The position numbers and the translations under genes were made by a program. Below, in pieces: positions 46,338-54,814 of a stretch of 64,000 nt of DNA; the stretch's first letter is position 1; each line of letters starts with the position of its first letter. Location of the stretch: positions 186,001 to 250,000 of the forward strand of contig NVWV01000004.1 of assembly GCA_002746305.1 (NCBI GenBank), read 5' to 3'. The notes under the pieces were generated by a model. The model saw only the letters and a list, made by a program, of their open reading frames with translations. It was not told the origin of the DNA and did no database searches. Source of the DNA: Bacteroidota bacterium (GTDB lineage: Bacteria; Bacteroidota; Bacteroidia; NS11-12g; UBA9320).

Positions 46338-47660
46338 ATGAATAAAAAATCCAATTCTATTGTGCCCAAGGAAACAAGACGCAACTTTATCAAAGAGAAA
46401 ATACTGGGAGGGTTATTTTTTGCTGCCGGTATTCCCTTGCTCTCTTTTGGCAACATTTTTAAATCAGAAAATGCCACTTCCTTGATGTTTCCTATTGCTC
46501 CAGCAAACAAAAAAATGAATTGGGATGAAATTCGTGAACAATTTGTTATTCAGAAGGGCAAACACTATTTTAATTCGGCCAGCTATGGCCCCTCTCCACG
46601 TGTTGTTATTGACCATGTCTGCGAGACCTTACGATACCTTGAAAGTGAGGTTCATACGGGACATGAACTAACGGCTTCTATCCATGATAAAGTGAGCACA
46701 TTTTTGAATACAAGTCCTGATGAGATTGCAATTACCAGAAATGCAACCGAAGGAATGAACATCATAGCACGTAGTTTACCATTAAAAGCTGGGGATGAAA
46801 TTTTATTGTCTAGCCATGAACATATTGGGGGTTCTGCCCCTTGGATAGCTCTTCAAAAAGATATCGGGGTAGTTATTAAATTAATAGATTTAGATTTAAC
46901 AGGGAAGGATAACTTTCAAATTATAAAAGACCACATTACTGAGAGAACCAAAGTAGTTTCTTTCTCCCATATTACCTGCACGACAGGGATGTGTTTACCT
47001 GCTAAGAAAATTGTTGCATATTGTAGAAAAAAGGGAATTTACTCTTGTGTAGATGGTGCACAAGCTTTGGGAATGATCTCCATAGACTTGGAAGATATAA
47101 ATCCAGATTTTTACACTTGTAGCGGACACAAGTGGTTGTTTGGACCAAAAGGAACTGGGATTTTGTTCATAAACAAGCGAGTAATTGAAAAATGCTCTCC
47201 TGTATTTGTTGGTGCTTACTCAGATAGTAAATTCGATTTAGTCTCCTTAACATTGGAATACAAAATAACAGCTCAAAGGGAAGAATATGGAACTAGAAAC
47301 ATACCCATAATGGCTGGTTTGGGGAGTGCAATAGATTTCATTTCGACTATTGGCATTGAAAATATAGAAGCTCGTGGCAAAGAACTCGCTAAATATTTTC
47401 GTACAGGTCTTTCTCAACACCCTAAAATTGAAATACTAACTCCAGAGGATTCAAACTTTTCAGCTTCGATGATTACTATCCGAATAAAGAATAAAGACAA
47501 CTCAGTTATCCGAAATCAAATTTCCAGAGAAAACGATATTCATGTTAGACTAATTCATGAGAACGATATCAATGGACTTAGAATATCTTTTGCCATCTTT
47601 AATAGTATTCAGGAAGTGGATTCATTAATCCATGTTCTAAAAACTAAAGCTTCAGAATAG
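46338..47660 (+). CDS. Tat-exported class V aminotransferase-fold protein
   Basis: A 440-residue PLP enzyme. The N-terminus has a twin-arginine motif 'TRRNFIKEK' (Arg14-Arg15) and a hydrophobic stretch 'LGGLFFAAGIPLLSF', so export in the folded state is predicted. The body is of the isopenicillin-N-epimerase/cysteine-desulfurase type: 'YFNSASYGPSPRVVIDHVCE', 'TRNATEGMNIIARSL', 'SCVDGAQALGM' and PLP lysine 265 in 'CSGHKWLFGPKG'. Periplasmic PLP epimerases of this kind act on amino acids or amines; the substrate is unknown. It follows the GH106-like gene by 77 bp. Confidence 0.87.
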   Translation: MNKKSNSIVPKETRRNFIKEKILGGLFFAAGIPLLSFGNIFKSENATSLMFPIAPANKKMNWDEIREQFVIQKGKHYFNSASYGPSPRVVIDHVCETLRYLESEVHTGHELTASIHDKVSTFLNTSPDEIAITRNATEGMNIIARSLPLKAGDEILLSSHEHIGGSAPWIALQKDIGVVIKLIDLDLTGKDNFQIIKDHITERTKVVSFSHITCTTGMCLPAKKIVAYCRKKGIYSCVDGAQALGMISIDLEDINPDFYTCSGHKWLFGPKGTGILFINKRVIEKCSPVFVGAYSDSKFDLVSLTLEYKITAQREEYGTRNIPIMAGLGSAIDFISTIGIENIEARGKELAKYFRTGLSQHPKIEILTPEDSNFSASMITIRIKNKDNSVIRNQISRENDIHVRLIHENDINGLRISFAIFNSIQEVDSLIHVLKTKASE

Positions 47661-47841
47661 AGTTTGATGTTTTTCTGTACCCAAGAATACTGTTTGATAT
47701 AGCTCATTACTATCTTTGAAATAGCTGTGATAGGTTGCGTAGAAGCCTTTAAGTGACTTACTACATTTCGTATGGAAAAAATTCCTTGCTATACTTATCT
47801 ACTAAATCTATTGGCTAACAGTTTTATTTATTGGAGATGGA

Positions 47842-49350
47842 CTATTGTTTATCAAAGCTCAACATGCTACCCAATAGGTCCTTGAATTGTAGACCTTCAT
47901 CCATTTGGTGCTTACTCAGCTTGGAATATTCGGCTAAACCATGAAGAACAAACTCCATCCAGAGCATTTTCTCATTGGGATGTACATTAGGCATATGCTC
48001 ATCTATAAATAAAGCTAGGCCATCAATGGAATTTAAGATTCTTCCATATTCTTTGTCAGAACAGTCATGAGTCAATTCTACGGTCTTACCTCTTTCAAAC
48101 CATTCCGTAACTCTGCTGAATGCATCCTCTTTTTCTGGCTTATCTGGATAACTATCAGGATCTCCTTCTTCTTGGTTTGCCTTTCTTTTAAGCTTTTCTG
48201 GATTGGGAAAGTGCTGAATGAACTCAGCTCGTATTGCCTTGCCAATTAATTGGTTGGCTACGTTTAATGGTCCTTCTTGTTCCCCTTCATATACCATTTC
48301 TATTTTGCCCGTAATGGCAGGAATGATACTAATCATATCGCTCACACGTACCATAGACTTCTTGTCATTATTAATCAATACGCGTCGTTCTACGCTACTA
48401 TAAATATTTTCAAGAGCAGATATAGCCAGTCGAGCCGATACCCCACTCTTAGCATCTACAAACTCGCTTGAGCGTGCTTCTATGACAAGGCGTTCAATCA
48501 ATGTAGGAATAAGATCATGGTACAGCACGACTTTGTCCTTTTCTTTGTCGGACTTAGCTTCTTGGGCTGTAATCTCTTTACTCGTGGCCAATGTCTTGGG
48601 ATAATGTGTCAGAATTTGACTTCCAATTCTATCCTTAAGTGGAGTTACAATGCTTCCTCTATTGGTGTAATCCTCAGGATTTGCAGTAAATACAAATTGC
48701 ATGTCAAGTGCCATTCTCATTTTAAATCCACGAATTTGAATATCACCCTCTTGCAAAATATTGAATAAGGCTACCTGAATTCGGGGTTGTAGATCTGGTA
48801 ATTCATTAATCACAAAAATGCATCGGTTTGCACGCGGAATTATTCCATAGTGAATCACTCGTTCATCATTGTAACTTAGCTTCTCGTTGATTGCTTTAAT
48901 AGGATCTACATCTCCAATAAGATCAGCTACAGATACATCCGGTGTTGCTAGTTTCTCAACGTACCGGTCATCTCTATGTAGCCAAGATATTGAAGTTTTG
49001 TCTCCAAGCTTTGCTACTTGTTGTTTACCAAAGAAGGAGATAGGAGCAAAAGGATCATCATTTATCTCACTTCCTGCTACATATGGAATATACTCATCCA
49101 ATAAACCCGTAAGCTGACGAGCCATTTTGGTTTTGGCTTGCCCCCTAAGTCCCAAAAGATTAATACTGTGGCCACTCAATATAGCTCTTTCGAAATCTGG
49201 AATAACGGTGTTCTCATATCCTAAAATACCAGTGAATATGGGTTCTTTAGCCATTAATCTTTCACGGAGATTATTTTTCAATTCCTCATGAATATTTTTA
49301 GGTTGATATCCGCTTGCTTTTAACTCACCTAGTGTTGTTGGTCTTGTCAT
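47842..49350 (-). CDS. ChlI/MoxR-like AAA+ ATPase
   Basis: A 502-residue AAA+ protein of the Mg-chelatase-I/MoxR branch: Walker A GLRGQAKT (67-74), 'FVINELPDLQPRIQVALFNI', pore-loop 'QEGDIQIRG', sensor 'FVFTANPEDY'. The C-terminal ~130 residues include an acidic low-complexity stretch and the conserved tail 'NEKMLWMEFVLHGLAEYSKL'. It is downstream of the VWA gene on the same strand, so the two form the ATPase/VWA chaperone pair known for metal insertion or complex remodelling (MoxR type). There are no chlorophyll genes, so it is not a true chelatase. A broken copy of its 3' end lies at 39785. Confidence 0.9.
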   Translation of the reverse strand: MTRPTTLGELKASGYQPKNIHEELKNNLRERLMAKEPIFTGILGYENTVIPDFERAILSGHSINLLGLRGQAKTKMARQLTGLLDEYIPYVAGSEINDDPFAPISFFGKQQVAKLGDKTSISWLHRDDRYVEKLATPDVSVADLIGDVDPIKAINEKLSYNDERVIHYGIIPRANRCIFVINELPDLQPRIQVALFNILQEGDIQIRGFKMRMALDMQFVFTANPEDYTNRGSIVTPLKDRIGSQILTHYPKTLATSKEITAQEAKSDKEKDKVVLYHDLIPTLIERLVIEARSSEFVDAKSGVSARLAISALENIYSSVERRVLINNDKKSMVRVSDMISIIPAITGKIEMVYEGEQEGPLNVANQLIGKAIRAEFIQHFPNPEKLKRKANQEEGDPDSYPDKPEKEDAFSRVTEWFERGKTVELTHDCSDKEYGRILNSIDGLALFIDEHMPNVHPNEKMLWMEFVLHGLAEYSKLSKHQMDEGLQFKDLLGSMLSFDKQ

Positions 49351-49487
49351 CTTTTTTGTATATGGAGAAGCATCTTGTGAATAGCTTTTTGCATCAAAAT
49401 CTATCTCAAATGTAATTTCCCCTTTTCTTTTGTATTTTTAATTATCAATAACTAGTGATTAATTACTTTTTGCTAGTCAGTTATTAG

Positions 49488-50597
49488 CTAAAATCTCTTT
49501 CTTTTATTTTTAGCATAATCAGTAAAGACTATTTCCCCCAGCCCTTGAAGACCAGTATAAAATGCTTTGCCATTATTGGTCTCTGTAAATTCTTCTACAA
49601 ACTGTTGTAAGTATGGGTCTTGGGCTATCATAAATGTTGTAATAGGAATACCCAATCTACGACAGGCTGCCGCTTCATTGTAGCATTTATTCACTATCTT
49701 TTTATCCAATCCAAAACTGTTTTTGTAGTACTTGATTCCTTCTTTAAGGCAACTGGGTTTCCCATCTGTGATCATAAAGATTTGCTTGTTTAGATTTCGC
49801 TTTCTTCTCAGAATTTCCCGTGCCAGTTGAAGTCCTGCAACCGTATTGGTATGGTAGGGCCCCACCTTTAAATAAGGCAATTCTTTTAGCTGAATTTGCC
49901 ATGCATCGTTTCCAAAAACAATAATATCCAAGGTGTCTTTTGGAAATTGAGTTTTAATGTATTCTGCCAGAGCCAAAGCCACACGTTTTGCAGGTGTTAT
50001 TCTATCCTCTCCATAGAGAATCATACTGTGACTAATATCAATCATTAGAACGGTACTAGTTTGGGTTTTATACGTCTTTTCATTAATGACTAGGTCATCC
50101 TGCGTCATGATGTCCTCTAGACCATGATTCAGTTGTGCGTTCTTGATACTTTCAGTAAGAGCAATTTGGTCCATACTATCACCAAACTGATAGCTCCGCA
50201 TATCTGGAGTAGGTTCATCACCAATACCTGTAAAACGGGTTTTATGATTTCCTTTTCCTGATTTTTTGAGTTTACCAAAAACCTCTTCCAGTGCATTCTT
50301 GCGAATGGCTTGCTCCATTTTGGCTGTTATTTCGTACTCCCCTGAGCGTTGATTTTCATCCATGTAACCTTGGTCTTTCAGGTCTTGGATGAAGTCACCC
50401 ATTCCATAATCACTGTTGGTAATGTTGTGCTTTTTATCCAGTTCATTCATCCAATCAAAGGCTTCACTCATGTCACCGCTTGTATAGAGCAACAGCTGCT
50501 TGAATAGGTCTAGCAAATTCTCAAAATTGCTGCCTTCAATTTTACTGGGTATGTACTTGGAAAATAGAAATCCTTTCACGTTGTGTAAAGGTAACAA
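49488..50597 (-). CDS. VWA-domain partner of the MoxR-like ATPase
   Basis: A 369-residue protein with a VWA fold in its C-terminal half: MIDAS 'VLMIDISHSMIL' (Asp187-x-Ser-x-Ser191), 'TPAKRVALALAEYIKTQ', 'IFMITDGKPSC'. The N-terminal half is helical ('LDLFKQLLLYTSGDMSEAFD'). The start printed is TTG 50597; the GTG at 50579 ('MKGFLFSKYIPSK') is about as likely, and there is no ATG nearby. With the ATPase, it probably forms an AAA/VWA pair. The 137-bp gap between the genes shows no terminator. Confidence 0.88.
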   Translation of the reverse strand: MLPLHNVKGFLFSKYIPSKIEGSNFENLLDLFKQLLLYTSGDMSEAFDWMNELDKKHNITNSDYGMGDFIQDLKDQGYMDENQRSGEYEITAKMEQAIRKNALEEVFGKLKKSGKGNHKTRFTGIGDEPTPDMRSYQFGDSMDQIALTESIKNAQLNHGLEDIMTQDDLVINEKTYKTQTSTVLMIDISHSMILYGEDRITPAKRVALALAEYIKTQFPKDTLDIIVFGNDAWQIQLKELPYLKVGPYHTNTVAGLQLAREILRRKRNLNKQIFMITDGKPSCLKEGIKYYKNSFGLDKKIVNKCYNEAAACRRLGIPITTFMIAQDPYLQQFVEEFTETNNGKAFYTGLQGLGEIVFTDYAKNKRKRF

Positions 50598-50633
50598 ATG
50601 GAGAAGTAATTGGATTTAGAATTTTTAACGAGA

Positions 50634-51092
50634 TTAGATTGTTAAAAGCTTTTTAAAACAAACGCTATTTTCAATTTGGGCATACTGCCCATAGTTTGGG
50701 ATATTTGTATATCCGTTTTTTTTGTAAAGTTCAATAGCTTCAACCTGTTTGTGCCCAGTTTCCAAAATACAAGAAGCATAACCTGTTTCACTTGCCCAGT
50801 TTTCGAGTTCTGTTAAGACTACTGATGCAAGACCATTACCTCGTTCTTCTAGTAGCGTAAACATCCTTTTGACTTCAACAGAATCTGAATCATATTTTTT
50901 TATTGAACCACAGGCTACAGCTTGTTCATTTTTATACAGAACCACAACCATCTTTAAATCTTCTATCGAATTATACTGGTCATAAAACGCATGATCATCT
51001 CCATCTACAATCTTAAGGTAAGAGTCGAGCAGTTTAACAAGGTTTATAAAATCAGGATTTTGAGAAGTAGTTCTTAGAATTTGAGTGTTCAT
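50634..51092 (-). CDS. GNAT family N-acetyltransferase
   Basis: A 152-residue GNAT protein. Motif A lies in 'VKRMFTLLEERGNGLASVVL' (acetyl-CoA loop RGNGLA), motif B in 'CILETGHKQVEAIELYKKNG' and 'YTNIPNYG'. Resembles MarR-associated or small-molecule acetyltransferases; substrate unknown. It ends 36 bp before the VWA gene and follows the cupin gene by 14 bp. Confidence 0.88.
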   Translation of the reverse strand: MNTQILRTTSQNPDFINLVKLLDSYLKIVDGDDHAFYDQYNSIEDLKMVVVLYKNEQAVACGSIKKYDSDSVEVKRMFTLLEERGNGLASVVLTELENWASETGYASCILETGHKQVEAIELYKKNGYTNIPNYGQYAQIENSVCFKKLLTI

Positions 51093-51106
51093 TAATCCAA
51101 CCTTAC

Positions 51107-51499
51107 CTATTTCCCGATCACGGTAAGTAGATAAAAGCTATCTCTAACAGCTTCAACACTATGTAGTGTGTCTGAGGTAATCCCTAGCATTTGCCCTTTT
51201 TTCAATTGAATAAAGGAACCGTCAACGTGTATTTTTATTTTACCCTTTAAAACTTGTACGGTAGCATCTCCATTTACCCTACTCGGTTTTCGAGTGTTCT
51301 TTTTGTGCATTCCTCTCAATACAATAGTCACCGAGTCCGATTTATAAATGGTAATGGTATTGTGCTTCTCCTTTTTCCAAGCCTCTTCATTTTTGAGTTG
51401 TTTAATGAATTTATTGATATTCATTTGAACAAGAGGAGCATATAACAAACGTTCTCCATTGGGACGGTGGGTTGTGGAGTCTATTCTTTTATTTTCCAT
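51107..51499 (-). CDS. Cupin-domain protein
   Basis: A 130-residue single cupin domain: 'HNTITIYKSDSVTIVLRGMH', 'DATVQVLKGKIKIHVDG', 'IQLKKGQMLGITSDTLHSVE'. The usual metal histidines of motif 1 are not obvious ('MHKKNTRKPSRVNGD'), so metal binding is uncertain. Possibly a small-molecule-binding sensor. It is co-oriented with the GNAT gene, 14 bp upstream of it. Start ATG 51499. Confidence 0.8.
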   Translation of the reverse strand: MENKRIDSTTHRPNGERLLYAPLVQMNINKFIKQLKNEEAWKKEKHNTITIYKSDSVTIVLRGMHKKNTRKPSRVNGDATVQVLKGKIKIHVDGSFIQLKKGQMLGITSDTLHSVEAVRDSFYLLTVIGK

Positions 51500-51599
51500 G
51501 GTGTTACTCTTGCTTAGATTATTGAAGGATTGAATTCAATTTGCAAGATAGTTAATTAATACCGTTTAAATTTTAGGCAAAGACAGATTTTAGCGTTTG

Positions 51600-52772
51600 T
51601 TAATCTGTTAGAGCTTCTGTAACAGCACTGCATACCTCCCGTATTTCCTTCTTTGTAATGGTTAGCGGAGGAGCTATTCTTAAGCATTCCAAGTTATACA
51701 GGAACCAGTCAATAATTACACCACGTTCTATACAGCGTTTCATAGTACGTTCCACTTCTTCAAAGCTTTCAAGCTGTACTGCGAGCATCAAACCTTTGCC
51801 ACTAACTCCTTTTATTTTTTGGTGTACCAGTAATTCTCTGAACAAGGCTTCTTTTTCTGCTACTTCATCAATTAACCCACTTTTTGTAAGAAACTTTAGA
51901 GCTGCATTTCCTGCAGCACAACATACCGGATGTCCTCCGAAGGTGGTAATATGTCCAAGAATTGGGTTATCGCTCAAACTAGACATTATTTTATGTGATG
52001 AGATAAATACCCCGATTGGCATTCCTCCACCCAAGGCCTTTGCACTTAGTAAAATGTCAGGAATAACGTTGTAATGTTCAAATGCGTAAAGTTTACCTGT
52101 ACGACCTATACCGGTTTGTATTTCGTCAAATATGAGAAGAGTACCTGTTTCATCACACTTTTTTCGAAGTGCATTTATAAAGGCTGGATTTGCTGGGACG
52201 TAGCCCTTCTCTGCCTGAACAGGTTCTATAAATACTGCAGCAGTTTGATGGTCGATTACGTCTAGAGAATCTATTTCATTGAAATCCGCAAAATGAATAT
52301 TAGGTAGTAGTGGTTTGAACGGCCCAGAATAATATTCGTCACTCATCAAACTTAATGCACCGCTTGTACTACCATGGTAGGCATTTCGCATTGCAACTAT
52401 CTTACCTCTTCCTGTATGTTTCTTAGCCAGTTTCATAGCACCTTCTACAGCTTCGCTACCACTGTTTAGAAAGTAAAAAGATTGGAGTTGTTCAGGCAGA
52501 AGTTTTGATAATCGTTTTGCCAGTTTTATTTGTGGTCCAATTACATACTCACCATACACCATCTGATGGCTGTACTTGTCTATTTGTTTTTTGACAGCCT
52601 TTCGTACTTGTTTGTTGTTATGACCAATGTTATTTACAGCTATTCCGCTTATAAGGTCTACATAGGGCTTGTTTTCTTTGTCGTATAAATAGATACCATC
52701 ACCACGAACAAATTCGTACATAGGTGGAGTAGGAGAGGTCTGAGCTAGGTGTTTTAAGAATGACTTTTTGAT
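51600..52772 (-). CDS. Class III aminotransferase (acetylornithine/ornithine type) with an unusual start
   Basis: A PLP aminotransferase of about 390 residues; 373 residues follow the first ATG at 52721. Family blocks: 'GIYLYDKENKPYVDLISGIA', 'YFLNSGSEAVEGAMKLAKKH', 'IFDEIQTGIGRTG', PLP lysine in 'LLSAKALGGGMPIGV' (Lys228 counting from ATG 52721). In-frame upstream codons read 'KKSFLKHLAQTSPTPP', which matches the start region of such enzymes ('...FLQHVAQTS...'), yet contain no ATG, GTG or TTG. The best-placed codon is ATC at 52770-52772, a rare start. Either ATC is used, or the copy begins at 52721 and lacks 17 residues. Confidence 0.8.
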   Translation of the reverse strand: MKKSFLKHLAQTSPTPPMYEFVRGDGIYLYDKENKPYVDLISGIAVNNIGHNNKQVRKAVKKQIDKYSHQMVYGEYVIGPQIKLAKRLSKLLPEQLQSFYFLNSGSEAVEGAMKLAKKHTGRGKIVAMRNAYHGSTSGALSLMSDEYYSGPFKPLLPNIHFADFNEIDSLDVIDHQTAAVFIEPVQAEKGYVPANPAFINALRKKCDETGTLLIFDEIQTGIGRTGKLYAFEHYNVIPDILLSAKALGGGMPIGVFISSHKIMSSLSDNPILGHITTFGGHPVCCAAGNAALKFLTKSGLIDEVAEKEALFRELLVHQKIKGVSGKGLMLAVQLESFEEVERTMKRCIERGVIIDWFLYNLECLRIAPPLTITKKEIREVCSAVTEALTD

Positions 52773-52790
52773 GGTGCGAAGATATTTATA

Positions 52791-52844
52791 ATTGTTGGAA
52801 CACGCCTTGAGTATATTGTTGGAACACGCCTTGAGGCGTGTTCC
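52791..52844. repeat. 24-bp tandem half-site plus 11-bp perfect palindrome
   Basis: ATTGTTGGAACACGCCTTG + AG occurs at 52791-52811 and again at 52815-52835. The second copy runs into a perfect inverted repeat, GGAACACGCCT (52821-52831) / AGGCGTGTTCC (52834-52844), with a 2-bp loop. Both half-sites can pair with the right arm, giving alternative hairpins. It resembles a REP-type palindrome or a protein-binding site, between the aminotransferase and HU genes. Confidence 0.6.
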
Positions 52845-52852
52845 TTACGAAC

Positions 52853-52885
52853 AAAAAACCTCCACAGAAAACTGTGAAGGTTTTT
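52853..52885 (-). terminator. Rho-independent terminator after the HU gene
   Basis: Stem AAAAACC.CCACAG / CTGTG.AGGTTTTT with loop AAAA and one mismatch. On the minus strand the arm ends with a T-run (complement of 52853-52858). It lies 24 bp past the HU stop. Confidence 0.8.
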
Positions 52886-52908
52886 AATTTTTTTAACTAA
52901 GGTTTAGA

Positions 52909-53181
52909 CTAGTTAACTTTTTCAGAAAGACCTGATCCTGCTTTGAACTTAACAACGTTCTTAGCAGCGATTTTGATTTCTTTACCAGTTCTTGGGTTTC
53001 TACCAATTCTTGCAGCTCTTTTGTTTACAGAGAAAGTACCGAATCCTACAAGGATAAGTTTTTCACCTTTTTTAAGTGCTGAAGTAGTTGAGTCCATAAA
53101 TGCATTTAGTGCCTCACCAGCTTGTGCTTTAGAGATACTAGCTGAATCAGCCATAGCTGATATTAAATCTGATTTGTTCAT
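52909..53181 (-). CDS. HU family DNA-binding protein
   Basis: A canonical 90-residue HU/IHF protein, the histone-like nucleoid organiser: 'MNKSDLISAMADSASISKAQ', 'KKGEKLILVGFGTFSVNKRA' and the beta-arm 'ARIGRNPRTGKEIKIAAKNV'. Typical length and single-gene layout, ended by the terminator downstream. A 68-bp gap separates it from aroK upstream. Confidence 0.96.
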   Translation of the reverse strand: MNKSDLISAMADSASISKAQAGEALNAFMDSTTSALKKGEKLILVGFGTFSVNKRAARIGRNPRTGKEIKIAAKNVVKFKAGSGLSEKVN

Positions 53182-53249
53182 AAGTTTAAATGTTACGTGT
53201 TATTATAAGCTCAATGTTAATGTGAAGACCCTAATGAATACAAGGGTTG

Positions 53250-53756
53250 TTACCTATTTGTTGATAATCTCAGCGTTTGAGCTAGTTTTAAAGGTGTAAA
53301 CCCACTGTTAATGGGCATCTTGAGTTGAGAAAGTTCGTAAAATGCCTCCCTTTTCCTGAAAATTGATTCCAATTCAGAAAGAGATTTCTGTTTAATCAAG
53401 GGTCGACCTTCCAGGCGAGAGGAAGTTTTTGCTATTTCTTCCCATGGTTTATGGAGGTAAACACAAACGCCATTTTGTATAATGTCAATAGCATTGGTAG
53501 ATGACGCCATTGTACCTCCTCCCAACGCTATTATAGTTTTGGTTTTGGTAATTTTAAGTATATCAAGTAGAGCGTTCCTTTCTATAATGCGAAACTCATA
53601 TTCTCCTTTTTCTTTAAAAAGTTCAGGTATGCTTTTACTTGTGATTTGAGTAATCTGCTCATCCAAGTCTATGAATGGTAAATGGGTTATCACACTTAAC
53701 TCTTTTCCTATGGTAGTTTTTCCTACTCCCATAAAGCCTGTTAGAAATATGTGCAT
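53250..53756 (-). CDS. aroK: Shikimate kinase
   Basis: Shikimate kinase (168 aa) of the aromatic amino-acid pathway: Walker A 'GFMGVGKTT' (7-15), 'FIDLDEQI' for shikimate/Mg binding, 'IIALGGGTMAS', and the lid 'SSRLEGRPLI'. Its ATG overlaps the stop of the permease gene by 1 nt (TAATG), so it is last of a four-gene chain. The grouping with the permease is probably due to the chain, not function. Confidence 0.96.
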   Translation of the reverse strand: MHIFLTGFMGVGKTTIGKELSVITHLPFIDLDEQITQITSKSIPELFKEKGEYEFRIIERNALLDILKITKTKTIIALGGGTMASSTNAIDIIQNGVCVYLHKPWEEIAKTSSRLEGRPLIKQKSLSELESIFRKREAFYELSQLKMPINSGFTPLKLAQTLRLSTNR

Positions 53757-54814
53757 TAGGATAATTTTATTCTGGGGTCGAGTTTGACGTATAGAATATC
53801 TACTATAATATTAATGACGACAAAAAGTAATGCAATAAATAAGATACTTCCCATCACTACGGGAAGGTCATTCATCTCCAAAGCTTCGATGGTAAGTTTG
53901 CCAAGCCCACGCCAATTGAAAATATATTCTACAAAGAATGCACCAGCCAATAAAGATGCAAACCAGCCAGATACTGCCGTTATAACTGGGTTTAGTGCAT
54001 TTGGAAGTGCATGTTTTATTAGGATCTCACGAGGTGAAAGTCCTTTAGATTTTGCTGTTTTAATAAAGTCCTTATTCAAGGTTTCCAGCATGGAACTTCG
54101 GGTTAGTAGAGTGAATATAGACAAAGGTCTTACTCCAAGAGCTATTGCAGGGAGAATCAAATTTTTCCATTGGTAGTATTCCCCTGTAAAAGGGTCGATG
54201 TCTATCCAACTGCCAGTCATATTAAGACCGGTTATGTCATGTAATAGATAGCCGAAGAACCATGCAAGAATAATTGCAGAGAAGAATGAGGGTACAGAAA
54301 TACCGAGCGTACTAACAAAAACAATGGCTTGATCCATAAAAGAATTGGCTTTTATCCCTGAAAGTACTCCTAATAATATGCCGAAAAAGGCAGCAATAAT
54401 TATGGACAGTAAAGCCAGTATGAATGTTCCTTTAAAAGATTGAATGATTAATGTTCCGGTTTTCTCTCTAGTTTGAAAACTTCTTCTTAGAAATGGCTTT
54501 TTTAAAAGTGTCGTCGTTTTGCCAATGGTCATCTTGAATCCACCATATTTCTCATTCAGTTGTTCTGGACTTACACCTGTATGAAAAGAGATAGGAGAGA
54601 GGTCATTGAGAAATAGTAGGTATTGAGTAAATCTAGGTTTATCCAAACCAAATTCCTTTTTGATGGCTTCCTGAGTTTCTATATCAGTTCGTTGACCTAC
54701 AGCCATTTTTTCTGGACTTGGAAACGAAAAGCTAAATAAAAAGAAAACTACAGTAACTACGCTGAATAGAATAAGTATACCGTTTAGAATTCGCTTTACA
54801 AGAAAGTTTATCAT
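53756..54814 (-). CDS. ABC transporter permease, DppB/OppB type
   Basis: A 352-residue inner-membrane permease: N-terminal TM ('ILNGILILFSVVTVVFFLFS'), several more TM, and the family loop 'LTRSSMLETLNKDFIKTAKSKG' region with 'KGLSPREILIKHALPNALNP' (EAA motif for the ATPase). It would import peptides or nickel-type ligands. Its partner permease, ATPase and binding protein are not in the window, so it is an orphan component here. Its ATG overlaps the stop of the BT_3928-type gene by 4 nt (ATGA). Confidence 0.9.
   Translation of the reverse strand: MINFLVKRILNGILILFSVVTVVFFLFSFSFPSPEKMAVGQRTDIETQEAIKKEFGLDKPRFTQYLLFLNDLSPISFHTGVSPEQLNEKYGGFKMTIGKTTTLLKKPFLRRSFQTREKTGTLIIQSFKGTFILALLSIIIAAFFGILLGVLSGIKANSFMDQAIVFVSTLGISVPSFFSAIILAWFFGYLLHDITGLNMTGSWIDIDPFTGEYYQWKNLILPAIALGVRPLSIFTLLTRSSMLETLNKDFIKTAKSKGLSPREILIKHALPNALNPVITAVSGWFASLLAGAFFVEYIFNWRGLGKLTIEALEMNDLPVVMGSILFIALLFVVINIIVDILYVKLDPRIKLS

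Noticed and set aside
51658..52074. 138-residue plus-strand ORF
   Set aside because: Shadow of the aminotransferase gene, which has clear family motifs on the minus strand.
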